A stretch of DNA of 64,000 nt, taken from assembly GCF_022524485.1 (NCBI RefSeq), contig NZ_JAKXMK010000019.1, positions 184,930-248,929 on the forward strand, in the 5' to 3' direction. Position numbers and translations under genes: made by a program. Under the pieces are notes generated by a model. The model made no database searches. It was given only the letters and a program-made list of their open reading frames with translations, and was not told where the DNA came from. Source of the stretch: Pseudonocardia alaniniphila. GTDB taxonomy: Bacteria; Actinomycetota; Actinomycetes; Mycobacteriales; Pseudonocardiaceae. Positions 8,486 through 16,746 of the stretch are shown piece by piece (the stretch's first letter is position 1; each line of letters begins with the position of its first letter).

Positions 8486-9247
8486 TCAGCGCGGGCCCAT
8501 CCGGATCGCGCCGTCGAGCCGGATGACCTCGCCGTTGAGCATCGGATTGGCGACGATGTGGGCCGCGAGTGCCCCGAACTCGGCAGGGTCGCCCAACCGG
8601 GACGGGTGCGGCACCTGTGCACCGAGCGACGCCCTGGCCTCCTCGGGAAGGCCGGCCATCAACGGTGTGTCGAACAGGCCCGGCGCGATGGTGACCACCC
8701 GGATGTACATCGAGGCAAGATCACGGGCGATCGGCAGGGTCATCCCCACCACCCCGCCCTTCGACGCGGAGTAGGCCGCCTGGCCGATCTGGCCGTCGAA
8801 CGCGGCTGCCGACGCCGTGTTGATGATGACGCCGCGCTCCTCACCCACGCGATCGTGGGCCACCATGCGTTCGGCGGCGAGTCGCAGCACGTTGAACGTG
8901 CCGATCAGGTTGATCTCGATGATCCGGGTGAAGTCGGCGAGGGGGAAGACACCCTTCTTCCCGATCACCCGGATCGCATTGGCGGTGCCGGCGCAGTTGA
9001 CGGCCACCCGGAGCGGGCCCAGGGCGTCGGCGACGTCGAGCGCCGCCACCACCTCACTCTCGCTGCGGACATCCGCGGGCGCGAACCGCGCCGCGTCTCC
9101 GAGCTCGGCGGCCCGCTCCTTCCCGGGCGAGCCCGGCAGGTCGATGATCACGACCTTCGCTCCGGCGGCCACGAGTGCCTTCGTCGTGGCGAGTCCGAGG
9201 CCGGATGCGCCCCCGGTGACGACCGCGACGCTCTCGGAGATGTCCAC
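8486..9247 (-). CDS. Short-chain dehydrogenase, 3-hydroxyacyl-CoA dehydrogenase type II-like
   Basis: 253 aa classical SDR. The NAD-binding TGGASGLG is at residues 11-18 with Asp36 following beta-2, indicating NAD(H) preference. The catalytic YSASK is at 159-163 with the serine in NTASAAAFDGQ. The insert ANAIRVIGKKGVFPLADF and the ending NGEVIRLDGAIRMGPR are typical of HSD10-like enzymes that oxidise 3-hydroxyacyl-CoAs in beta-oxidation. Monocistronic here; in vivo substrate not shown. Confidence 0.9.
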   Translation of the reverse strand: MDISESVAVVTGGASGLGLATTKALVAAGAKVVIIDLPGSPGKERAAELGDAARFAPADVRSESEVVAALDVADALGPLRVAVNCAGTANAIRVIGKKGVFPLADFTRIIEINLIGTFNVLRLAAERMVAHDRVGEERGVIINTASAAAFDGQIGQAAYSASKGGVVGMTLPIARDLASMYIRVVTIAPGLFDTPLMAGLPEEARASLGAQVPHPSRLGDPAEFGALAAHIVANPMLNGEVIRLDGAIRMGPR

Positions 9248-9284
9248 AGATCCTGCTCCCGTCCGAACCGTCAGAGGTGACTGT

Positions 9285-9665
9285 TCATGCCGGGAACGTC
9301 ATACCATCGCCTGATCGGGAGGCGCACAGGCGCCACACCACGTCGACGCCCACCTCCCCCGCCGTGCGTTCCTCCTGCGGCGCCCGCCGGTCCACCTCCC
9401 GGAACCCCACGCGCCGCGGGATCGCACCGCTCGCGACGTTGGCGAGGTCGTGGACGATCTCGACCCGGTCTGCTCCGATGCGGAACGCCTCCGACGTGAG
9501 CGCCGCGGCGGCCGCCGTCGCGTAGCCGTGCGCCGCCCACGCCATCCACGGCGCGAGGTGCTCGATCGACTCGCTCACGGCGCGGTAGAGATCCTCGGCG
9601 TCCCCGCGCCGCCACCGCCGCAGCACGACCGGGCCGCGACTGAGCTCGTCCGAGGCCGTGTGCAC
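9285..9665 (-). pseudogene. GNAT (RimJ-like) acetyltransferase with central deletion
   Basis: 126 aa against about 170-190 in the family. The N-terminal part VVLRRWRRGDAEDLYRAVSESIEHLAPWMAWA is intact. It runs straight, near base 9530, into GYATAAAAALTSEAFRIGADRVEIVHDLANVASGAIPRR, the post-acetyl-CoA-loop helix and following strand. About 60-65 residues normally lying between are missing: the central beta-sheet and the R/Q-x-x-G-x-G/A pyrophosphate loop. Frame is kept, so a clean in-frame deletion is likely. The product should not bind acetyl-CoA normally. GTG start at 9665. A sequence or assembly error cannot be excluded. Confidence 0.6.
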
Positions 9666-9738
9666 GCCGCGATTCTGCCCCGGCACATCACGATGTGTGA
9701 TGAGGCGGCTGCCGATGGGAAGGCGGCCCGCAGGGTTG

Positions 9739-10980
9739 TCAGTCCGGGGTCGGGGTGGTGGCTGCTGCGTCCGGCCGGCTGCTGCCCCGGGCTGCGCTGT
9801 AGCGGATGCGGGCGATTCCGGCCGCCACCGCGAGTGGCACCGCCACACAGAGCGCCACCCGGAACAGCGTCCCGAAGGCACCCGTGTCGGCCAGCGGTCC
9901 GGCCGCAGCGGTGCCGGCCGAGCTGCCCAGGAAGAGCAGCGCGGCGAACAGCGCCACGGCGGTGGCCCGCTCCGTGGGCACCACCTCGGTGGCCCAGCCC
10001 TGCAACGTCGTGTGCAGGAACGCCCAGGAACCACCGAGCACCAGTCCTGCGACCGTGACGGTCGCGACGTTGACCGTGATCGCGGGGACGGACCAGCCGA
10101 CGATCAGCAGTACCCCACCGATGCAGGCGAGCCCGCCCGGGGACGTCCGCCCCACCAGCATGCGCACCAGGCGCGACCAGCCGAGCGCGCCCACCCCGAA
10201 CGACGCGGCCACCAGGCCGGCGAGGGCGGCCGAGGACCCCAGCGCCTGCACGGCCGGGGCCAGGTAGGTGAGCACGCCGAGCACCGTCATGCCTTCGACG
10301 AACACCAGTGCGAACACCACCAGTGCCCACCGATCGCGCAGCACCCGCACGACCGACCGCAGCGGGTTGCCCGTGGCGGGGCTGCGGTCCGGCTCCGGCA
10401 GCCGGGACAGGGCGACCCAGAGCAGGGCCGCTGCCACCGCCGTCACGCCGGGGACCACGCGCCAGTGGATCAGATCGGCGAGCAGGCCCGCGCCCGCTGT
10501 GGCGACCGCGATGCCGAGCGACGACGCTGCCAGTACGTCCGCCAGCGGACGCTGGCGCACAGCGGCAGGCCACATGTCACCGACGTAGACGAGCGTCGAC
10601 GGGATGAGCGCGGCGAAACACCCGCCCGCCACCGTGCGGCATATCCCGAGAGCCAGCAGGTTCGGGGCGAGCACCGACCCGATGCCTGCGGCCGCCGCAC
10701 CGAGCAGGGACAGGCGCATCACGCGGACGCGGCCGATGCGGTCGCTGATCATCCCCCACACCGGCTGCATCAGGCCGTAGGCCAGGAAGTACGCACTCGC
10801 CACACCTGCGACGGCCGACAGGGGCGCGTCCAGGTCGAGACCGATCACCACGAGCAGAGGGGCGATCGCGAAGCGGTCGCAGGTACTGGTCAGGGCGGCC
10901 AGCTGCAGCAGCCGCAGCCTCCCTCGCTCCCCCACACTGGGGCGCACCTCCGTGGTCACCCGACGACCATCGTCCGTCAT
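9739..10980 (-). CDS. MFS transporter
   Basis: 413 aa with about 12 hydrophobic segments. The cytoplasmic loop 2-3 motif appears as GMISDRIGRVRVMRLS, and a second copy of the half-repeat starts near LRDRWALVVF. The general shape resembles drug/sugar exporters of the DHA1 type. The C-terminal tail is polar. It is divergent from the lipoprotein hydrolase and lies upstream of the damaged GNAT gene on the same strand, 73 bases apart. Substrate unknown. Confidence 0.85.
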   Translation of the reverse strand: MTDDGRRVTTEVRPSVGERGRLRLLQLAALTSTCDRFAIAPLLVVIGLDLDAPLSAVAGVASAYFLAYGLMQPVWGMISDRIGRVRVMRLSLLGAAAAGIGSVLAPNLLALGICRTVAGGCFAALIPSTLVYVGDMWPAAVRQRPLADVLAASSLGIAVATAGAGLLADLIHWRVVPGVTAVAAALLWVALSRLPEPDRSPATGNPLRSVVRVLRDRWALVVFALVFVEGMTVLGVLTYLAPAVQALGSSAALAGLVAASFGVGALGWSRLVRMLVGRTSPGGLACIGGVLLIVGWSVPAITVNVATVTVAGLVLGGSWAFLHTTLQGWATEVVPTERATAVALFAALLFLGSSAGTAAAGPLADTGAFGTLFRVALCVAVPLAVAAGIARIRYSAARGSSRPDAAATTPTPD

Positions 10981-11110
10981 GGCCGCTCACGCTGCATCGA
11001 ACCGGGGTGAGAACGGTCACTACCGACCTTCCGGCCGAGCCGCACGTGAGGCGCGAACAGCACCTCCGCGCCGGTCAAGGGCCCCAAAACCGACTCACTA
11101 CGGTGTGCCA

Positions 11111-12487
11111 ATGCGACGGACGATCTTCGGGCTCATCGCGCTGCTGCTCCTGAGCGCGTGTACTGGACCGGGAGCTGACACACCGCGGGATCTCAGCGGC
11201 GACTGGCACGGCAGCATCAACACCCCGGGGAACCCACTGCAGATCGGCGTACGCATCGCCGGCACCACCGGCACCTTCGACCTCCCGGCCCAGGGTCTGC
11301 GTGCGCTAGCGCTGAAGGACGTACGCCTCGACGGTGACGCCGTCTCGTTCCACCTGCCCGACGTCCCGGGCGGCGCCACCTTCGACGGCACCCGGAACGA
11401 GGACGGCACGATCGCCGGGACCTACAGCCAAGGCGGGCAGACCGCCCCGTTCACGCTGAGCGCAGGCGCTCTGCCCGATGTCGGACGGCCGCAGGAGCCG
11501 CAGCCGCCCTTCCCGTACCGCAGCGAGGACGTGACGTACCCGAGTGGTCCGCTGACCATGGCCGGGACGCTGACCCTCCCCGAGGGGGACGGACCGTTCC
11601 CCGCGGTCATGCTGATCACCGGCAGCGGCGCGCAGGACCGCGACGAGACGATCGCGGGACACAAGCCGTTCCTGGTGCTCGCCGACGCGATCACCCGCGC
11701 CGGCTACGCCGTCCTGCGGGTGGACGACCGCGGCGTCGGGGGCTCGAGCGGCGATCTCCAGCAGGCGAGCTACGACGACCTCACCGGCGACGCACTGGCC
11801 GGGCTCGCGTTCTTGAAGAGCCGCTCCGAGATCGACCCCGCGAAGATCGGGCTGATCGGCCACAGCGAGGGCGGCTCCCTCGCGCCTCTCGTCGCCCAGC
11901 GGGCCGGTGCGGGCGGGGTAGCGTTCGTCGTGCTCATGGCTGCCCCGGCCGTCACCGGGGAGGAGGTGCTCGTCCTGCAGAACCGGTTGCTCTTCCAGCA
12001 GGCAGGCGCGCCCCCGGAGCAGGTCCAGGCCCAGATCGACTACGTGCGCAATCTCAGTGGGCTGCTGCGGGCGCAGGACTACGACGCCGCCCGGCAGCTC
12101 TCCCGCGACCGCATCGCCCAGCAGACCTCCGCGCTGCCCGAGGACCAGCGTCCGAGTGCCGAGGAGCTCGAGGCGCAGCTGCCGGCAACCCCCGCGTACC
12201 GCGCTGTGCTCACCTACGACCCCGCGCCGGCCCTGCGGGCGTTGCAGGTGCCGGTGCTCGCCATCTTCGGCGCAAAGGACCTCCAGGTGCCACCGACTCA
12301 GAGTGAACCCGCGCTGCGGACGGTGCTCGCCGGCAAACCGGACGTGACGATCCGCACGTTTGCCGAGCTCAACCATCTGATGCAGCCGGCCACCACGGGC
12401 GCCATCACCGAGTACCCGACGATCGATACGACAATCGACGCCGAGGTGCTCAACCTGGTCACCAACTGGATGAGCGAGAGGTTCTGA
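11111..12487 (+). CDS. Lipoprotein alpha/beta hydrolase
   Basis: 458 aa. The N-terminus MRRTIFGLIALLLLSACTG is a lipoprotein signal with lipobox Cys17, so the protein is exported and membrane-anchored. Residues about 25-130 form a small beta domain (DLSGDWHGSIN...). The hydrolase core follows with the nucleophile elbow GHSEGG (Ser252), a strand ending AIFGAKDLQVPP with the acid Asp, and NHLMQP with the catalytic His. Probably an exported esterase or peptidase. The ATG at 11111 is required for the signal peptide. The stop overlaps the next start (TGATG). Confidence 0.87.
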   Translation: MRRTIFGLIALLLLSACTGPGADTPRDLSGDWHGSINTPGNPLQIGVRIAGTTGTFDLPAQGLRALALKDVRLDGDAVSFHLPDVPGGATFDGTRNEDGTIAGTYSQGGQTAPFTLSAGALPDVGRPQEPQPPFPYRSEDVTYPSGPLTMAGTLTLPEGDGPFPAVMLITGSGAQDRDETIAGHKPFLVLADAITRAGYAVLRVDDRGVGGSSGDLQQASYDDLTGDALAGLAFLKSRSEIDPAKIGLIGHSEGGSLAPLVAQRAGAGGVAFVVLMAAPAVTGEEVLVLQNRLLFQQAGAPPEQVQAQIDYVRNLSGLLRAQDYDAARQLSRDRIAQQTSALPEDQRPSAEELEAQLPATPAYRAVLTYDPAPALRALQVPVLAIFGAKDLQVPPTQSEPALRTVLAGKPDVTIRTFAELNHLMQPATTGAITEYPTIDTTIDAEVLNLVTNWMSERF

Positions 12488-13995
12488 TGCCCGACGTCGA
12501 CCCTGAGGAGTTCCGGAGGCTCGGTCACGCCGTCGTCGACTGGATCGCGGACTACCGAGCCGGTGTCGCCGACCGGCCCGTGCTACCCGACGTCCAGCCG
12601 GGATGGGTCCGAGAGCAGCTGACGCCCACGCTGCTGTCTGCCGGTCTGCCCGAGGAGCCGCAGCCGCTCGCCGGCCTGCTCGACGAGATCGACCGGGTGG
12701 TGGTGCCTGCCACCACCCACTGGCAGCACCCCGGCTTCTTCGGCTACTTCCCGGCCAACGCCTCGCTGCACTCGCTGCTCGGCGACATGCTCTCCACCGG
12801 TCTCGGTGTGCAGGGGATGCTCTGGGCCACCTCGCCCGCAGCCACCGAGGTGGAGCAGGTGCTGCTCGACGCCATGGCGGCGGCGCTCGGACTGGACGCG
12901 TCCTTCACCTTCGCAGGCGGCGGGGGCGGGTCGATCCAGGACTCCGCGTCGTCGGCTGCGCTCGTAGCGCTCCTCGCGGCCCTGCACCGCAGCAACCCGG
13001 ACTGGCGGGAACGCGGCGTCGACGGCACGGAGCGCGTCTACGCCACCGCCGAGACGCACTCCGCGCTCGCGAAGGCCGTGCGGGTCGTCGGGCTGGGCAA
13101 ACAAGCGCTGCGCATCGTCGAGCCGTCGCCGGGCTCGCTCGCGATGTCGCCCGACGCCCTGGCCGCCGCGCTCCGGGCCGACTCCGAGGCCGGTCTGCGG
13201 CCGGTTCTGGTCTGCGCCACCGTCGGCACGACGGGCACCGGCGCGATCGACCCGGTGCGGGAGATCGCGCACGCGGCGGCCGAGCACGGAGCCTGGGTGC
13301 ACGTCGACGCCGCATGGGCCGGTGTGGCGGCGCTGTGTCCCGAGCTCCGCCACCTGCTCGACGGGGTCGAACTCGTCGACTCGTTCTGCACGAACGCCCA
13401 CAAATGGCTGCTCACGGCCTTCGACGCGTCGCTGTTCTGGGTGCGGGATGCCACCGCACTCCCGGCCGCGCTCTCGATCACTCCCGAGTTCCTCCGCAAC
13501 GCCGCCTCGGAGTCGGGCTTCGTCGTGGACTACCGCGACTGGCAGGTGCCGCTCGGTCGCCGCTTCCGTGCACTGAAGCTGTGGGCGGTCGTGCACGGCC
13601 ACGGGTTGTCCGGGCTTCGGGCGCACATCCGCTCGCACCTCGCACTCGCCGAGAAGCTCGCCGGCCAGGTGCGCGAGGACCCCACGTTCGAGCTCGCGGC
13701 CGAGCCGTCGCTCGCGCTGGTGTGCCTGCGTGTCGTCACGGGCGACGGGCCGGAGTCGGACGATCGCGCCACCCGCACCGTGCTCGAGCGCGTCAACGCC
13801 TCGGGCAGTGCGTTCCTCACCCACACCACGGTGGGTGGCCGCTATGTCATCCGGGTCGCCATCGGATCGCTGCTCACGGAGTCCTCGCACGTCGACGCGT
13901 TGTGGGAGTCACTTCACGATGAGGCGGCGAAGGTCCTCGCGAACGATCCGGACGATCGTCGCGATCCCGGCCACTCCGGCTCGACGCACGTCTAG
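12487..13995 (+). CDS. PLP-dependent group II decarboxylase (aromatic amino acid type)
   Basis: 502 aa. The PLP lysine is Lys306 in FCTNAHKWLLT, with the preceding HVDAAWAG aspartate strand and TVGTTGTGAIDP. The N-terminal HWQHPGFFGYFPANASLHSLLGDMLSTGLG is the substrate-site signature of aromatic-L-amino-acid decarboxylases (DDC/TDC). It should remove CO2 from tryptophan, tyrosine, DOPA or a relative to give the amine. Start overlaps the lipoprotein hydrolase stop, so the two are one operon, ended by a hairpin. The pairing with an exported hydrolase is unusual and unexplained. Confidence 0.88.
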   Translation: MPDVDPEEFRRLGHAVVDWIADYRAGVADRPVLPDVQPGWVREQLTPTLLSAGLPEEPQPLAGLLDEIDRVVVPATTHWQHPGFFGYFPANASLHSLLGDMLSTGLGVQGMLWATSPAATEVEQVLLDAMAAALGLDASFTFAGGGGGSIQDSASSAALVALLAALHRSNPDWRERGVDGTERVYATAETHSALAKAVRVVGLGKQALRIVEPSPGSLAMSPDALAAALRADSEAGLRPVLVCATVGTTGTGAIDPVREIAHAAAEHGAWVHVDAAWAGVAALCPELRHLLDGVELVDSFCTNAHKWLLTAFDASLFWVRDATALPAALSITPEFLRNAASESGFVVDYRDWQVPLGRRFRALKLWAVVHGHGLSGLRAHIRSHLALAEKLAGQVREDPTFELAAEPSLALVCLRVVTGDGPESDDRATRTVLERVNASGSAFLTHTTVGGRYVIRVAIGSLLTESSHVDALWESLHDEAAKVLANDPDDRRDPGHSGSTHV

Positions 13996-14004
13996 CGGGC
14001 AGCG

Positions 14005-14043
14005 GCCCGTTGCCGCCACCCTCCTGTGGCGGCGGCAACGGGC
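14005..14043 (+). terminator. Hairpin terminator after the decarboxylase
   Basis: A 13-bp perfect stem (GCCCGTTGCCGCC with its complement at 14031-14043) separates the decarboxylase operon from the SAM-IV-controlled unit. It ends four bases before the next -35 box. Confidence 0.7.
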
Positions 14044-14046
14044 GGC

Positions 14047-14076
14047 TTGACGATCGATCGAACGCCGACGTAGCGT
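14047..14076 (+). promoter_or_regulatory. Sigma-70-type promoter of the riboswitch transcript
   Basis: TTGACG at 14047-14052 and TAGCGT at 14071-14076, spaced by 18 bases. The predicted start of transcription falls at about 14082-14084, immediately before the first riboswitch helix. Confidence 0.65.
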
Positions 14077-14084
14077 CGGCGACA

Positions 14085-14202
14085 GGTCATGAGTGCCAGC
14101 ACCAAGCCCCGGCTCGCTGGCCGGCAACCCTCCTCCGCGGTGGGGTGCTCCGGGTGACGACCAGGCCGCCGGGCGGGGTGTCCGGTGGCAAGCGCGGACC
14201 CG
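14085..14202 (+). promoter_or_regulatory. SAM-IV-type S-adenosylmethionine riboswitch
   Basis: Starts GGTCATGAGTGCCAGC, continues with AAGCCCCGGCTCGCTGGCCG, the GCAACCCTCC core and GGTGGGGTGCTCCGGGTGA, and ends GGCAAGCGCGGACCC. The 5' GGTCA pairs with TGACGACC near 14155-14162 to close the aptamer. This is the SAM-IV consensus (actinobacterial, same SAM-binding core as SAM-I but different outer helices) as I recall it. A further 7-bp hairpin, GGACCCG 14196-14202 with CGGGTCC 14213-14219, lies just ahead of the ribosome-binding site AGGAG at 14227-14231, so translational control is likely: high SAM turns the gene off. Confidence 0.85.
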
Positions 14203-14234
14203 CCTGTGTTGCCGGGTCCCCTCATGAGGAGACC

Positions 14235-15608
14235 GTGTTGTCGCTCGTTCTTGCTCCCTCCGATGTCTCGTCCGCCACGTCACGCGAGCTTCCCCCGGTG
14301 GTGGGCGACGACCTCCGGGTGCCACTGGTCACGGGCGGGAACGTGGCGTACGCCAACCTCGATCTCGCCGCCAGCGCGCCTGCCCTGCGCTCCGTGGCCG
14401 CCCACGTCGCCGAGTTGCTGCCCTACTACGCGTCGGTGCACCGCGGCGCGGGCTACGCCTCCCAGGTCAGCACCGCGCTGCTCGAAGCCGCGCGCGCCAC
14501 GGTCGGCGAGTTCGTCGGCGCCCGGCCCGAGGACGACGTGGTGGTGTTCACCCGCAACACCACCGACTCGCTGAACCTGCTCGCCGGGTGCGTGCCGGGC
14601 ACCGTCCTGTGCCTGGACGTGGAGCACCACGCGAACCTGCTCCCCTGGCAGACCGGCGCCCACCAGGTGCTGCGGGCCGCCGACACCGTGGAGGAGACCC
14701 TCGCGAGCCTCGATGCCGCCCTTGCATCGACTTCCGTGGCCCTGCTCGCGGTGACGGGCGCATCCAACGTCACCGGTGAGGTCCTGCCGCTGGACCGGAT
14801 CGTCGAGATCGCCCACCGGTGGGGCGCCCGGGTAGTGGTGGACGCCGCCCAGCTCGCGCCGCACCGCAGCATCGACATCGCCGCCACCGGCATCGACTAC
14901 GTGGCCCTCTCCGGCCACAAGCTCTACGCCCCCTACGGCGCCGGCGTGATCGTCGGCCGCCGTGACTGGCTCGACGTGGGCACGCCCTACCTCGCGGGTG
15001 GTGGCGCGGTGCGGGAGGTCGAGGTGGACCACACGATCTGGGCCTCGGCCCCGCATCGGCACGAGGGCGGCACTCCGAACGTGCTCGGCGCGGCAGCTCT
15101 TGCACAGGCCTGCCGCACGCTCGCCCCGGTGCTCGACGGAGCGGCGCTCGCGCACGAGCGCGCGCTCTCGGACCGGCTCGCGGCGGGCCTCGCCACCGTG
15201 CCGGAGGCGCGGACGCTGCGGATCTGGTCGGACAGCACCGAACGCGTCGCCGTGCAGAGCTTCTCCCTCCCGGCACAGCATCCGTCGGGACGGGTGGCCG
15301 CGTACCTCTCCGCCGAGCACGGGATCGGCGTCCGGGACGGCCGCTTCTGCGCCCACCCGCTGCTGCTCAGGCTCTGTGGGGAGAACGGCGAGGCGCTGCG
15401 CGCGAGCATCGGGATCGGCACCACCGAGGAACACGTCGACCGGCTGGTGGAGGCGCTCCGGCAGCTCGTCACGCAGGGCCCGGACTGGACCTACGGACGT
15501 GTCGACGGGCGGTGGGTGCCCACGCCCGACCCGCGTGACCACGATCCCCTCGGGGTCGTGGGCGACCTGGCTCTCGGCACGGGGGCCTCCGCCTGCAGCT
15601 CGGATTGA
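14235..15608 (+). CDS. Class V aminotransferase, cysteine desulfurase/selenocysteine lyase-like
   Basis: 457 aa. The PLP lysine is Lys229 in ALSGHKLYAPYGAG, preceded by VVDAAQLAPHRSID with the cofactor Asp. EHHANLLPW carries the histidine that stacks on PLP, and the RHEGGTPN substrate-binding segment is present. The family removes sulfur from cysteine or acts on related beta-substituted amino acids. The SAM-IV riboswitch directly upstream places it under methionine/SAM control, supporting a role in sulfur amino-acid supply. GTG at 14235 or TTG at 14238 could start; the second has better spacing from AGGAG. Confidence 0.87.
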   Translation: MLSLVLAPSDVSSATSRELPPVVGDDLRVPLVTGGNVAYANLDLAASAPALRSVAAHVAELLPYYASVHRGAGYASQVSTALLEAARATVGEFVGARPEDDVVVFTRNTTDSLNLLAGCVPGTVLCLDVEHHANLLPWQTGAHQVLRAADTVEETLASLDAALASTSVALLAVTGASNVTGEVLPLDRIVEIAHRWGARVVVDAAQLAPHRSIDIAATGIDYVALSGHKLYAPYGAGVIVGRRDWLDVGTPYLAGGGAVREVEVDHTIWASAPHRHEGGTPNVLGAAALAQACRTLAPVLDGAALAHERALSDRLAAGLATVPEARTLRIWSDSTERVAVQSFSLPAQHPSGRVAAYLSAEHGIGVRDGRFCAHPLLLRLCGENGEALRASIGIGTTEEHVDRLVEALRQLVTQGPDWTYGRVDGRWVPTPDPRDHDPLGVVGDLALGTGASACSSD

Positions 15609-15621
15609 TCATCCCGGCGAC

Positions 15622-15640
15622 GTTGGGCAGGCAAACCTAA
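15622..15640 (+). promoter_or_regulatory. Possible iron box (IdeR/DmdR-type)
   Basis: On the minus strand it reads TTAGGTTTGCCTGCCCAAC, matching 13 of 19 positions of the actinobacterial iron-box consensus, with the left half nearly perfect. It overlaps a TTGGGC that could be a -35 (TATCCT at 15649-15654 is a candidate -10, spacing long). Supported mainly by the kind of gene it precedes. Confidence 0.35.
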
Positions 15641-15691
15641 CAAGCAGCTATCCTCCTTTTCGATCACACATCGGGCGGGGAGGAGTGCTGC

Positions 15692-16663
15692 ATGCGCGTC
15701 GTCGTGTTCGGCTACATGACGTGGGGCCATCGGACGTTGGACGCGGTACTCGCGGCCGGGCACGAGGTCCCCTTGGTCGTCACACACCCGGAGAGCGACA
15801 ACCCGTACGAGACGATCTTCAACGATTCCGTGGCCGAGCTCGCGGCCAAGCACGGCGTCCCCGTGCTGGTGCGCACCCGGGCCGACGACGCGGAGGTGGC
15901 GGAGCGGATCCGCTCCGCCGACGCGGACGTGATGGTCGTCTCGAACTGGCGCACGTGGCTGCCGCACGCCGTCTTCTCCCTCCCCCGGCTCGGCACGCTC
16001 AACGTGCACGACGCCCTGTTGCCCGCCTACGCGGGCTTCGCGCCGCTCAACTGGGCGCTGATCAACGGGGAGCCCGAGGTCGGGGTCACCGCCCACATGA
16101 TGGACGGCGACTTCGACGCGGGCGACATCGTGCTGCAGCGCGCCACCCCGGTCGGCGACGAGGACACGATCGTCGAGCTGTTCGACCGCACGCTGGCCAT
16201 GTTCGGGCCGATCACCGTGGACGCGCTGGAGCTCCTGGCCTCGGGACGCACCGACTGGGAGCCGCAGGACCGCAGCCGGGCGAGCTACTTCCACCGGCGC
16301 AGTGAGGAGGACAACCGGATCGACTGGAGCTGGCCTGCCCGGGACATCGCCAACCTGGTGCGCGCGCAGGTCGACCCCTATCCCAACGCCTACTGCTTCC
16401 ACGGCTCGACCAGGCTGCGGGTGCTCGCCGCCGGCGTCACCGACACGCCCTACGGCGGCACGCCCGGGCGCATCTTCATCCGCGACGGCGCCGGTGGCGT
16501 GGTGGTGGTGGCCGGGGCCGACGCCCGCCGCGGCCGCAACCCGGGGCTCGTGATCCGCCGCGTCCGCACCGACGACGGCCAGGAGCACGCGGCCACGGAG
16601 TACTTCACGCGGATGGGCGGCTACCTCACCTCACACCCCACCGCCTCACACCCCACCGCGTGA
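15692..16663 (+). CDS. Formyltransferase, CchA-like (hydroxyornithine formyltransferase family)
   Basis: 323 aa. The formyltransferase fold carries the Asn104/His106 pair in LNVHDALLPAYAG, with the Asp in the D-x-G-D segment that follows (MDGDFDAGDI). The N-terminus VVVFGYMTWGHRTL and the C-terminal subdomain resemble siderophore formyltransferases such as CchA of coelichelin synthesis more than housekeeping methionyl-tRNA formyltransferase. It would move formyl from 10-formyltetrahydrofolate to an amine. GGGGAGGAG at 15675-15683 fixes the start. No siderophore synthetase is in the window, so the acceptor is unproven. The last ten residues are a perfect SHPTA duplication. Confidence 0.8.
   Translation: MRVVVFGYMTWGHRTLDAVLAAGHEVPLVVTHPESDNPYETIFNDSVAELAAKHGVPVLVRTRADDAEVAERIRSADADVMVVSNWRTWLPHAVFSLPRLGTLNVHDALLPAYAGFAPLNWALINGEPEVGVTAHMMDGDFDAGDIVLQRATPVGDEDTIVELFDRTLAMFGPITVDALELLASGRTDWEPQDRSRASYFHRRSEEDNRIDWSWPARDIANLVRAQVDPYPNAYCFHGSTRLRVLAAGVTDTPYGGTPGRIFIRDGAGGVVVVAGADARRGRNPGLVIRRVRTDDGQEHAATEYFTRMGGYLTSHPTASHPTA
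16631..16660 (+). repeat. 15-bp tandem duplication at the 3' end of the formyltransferase
   Basis: TCACACCCCACCGC occurs twice in a row (16631-16644, 16646-16659), encoding SHPTASHPTA just before the stop. Recent slippage, probably neutral. Confidence 0.85.
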
Positions 16664-16746
16664 CTCGCCGTCGGCCGGCGGCCGCACCCGCGACAACCGA
16701 GCCGTCCAGGCCGGTGCTTCCGTCCCCCATCGGGTACTCGGCTCGC

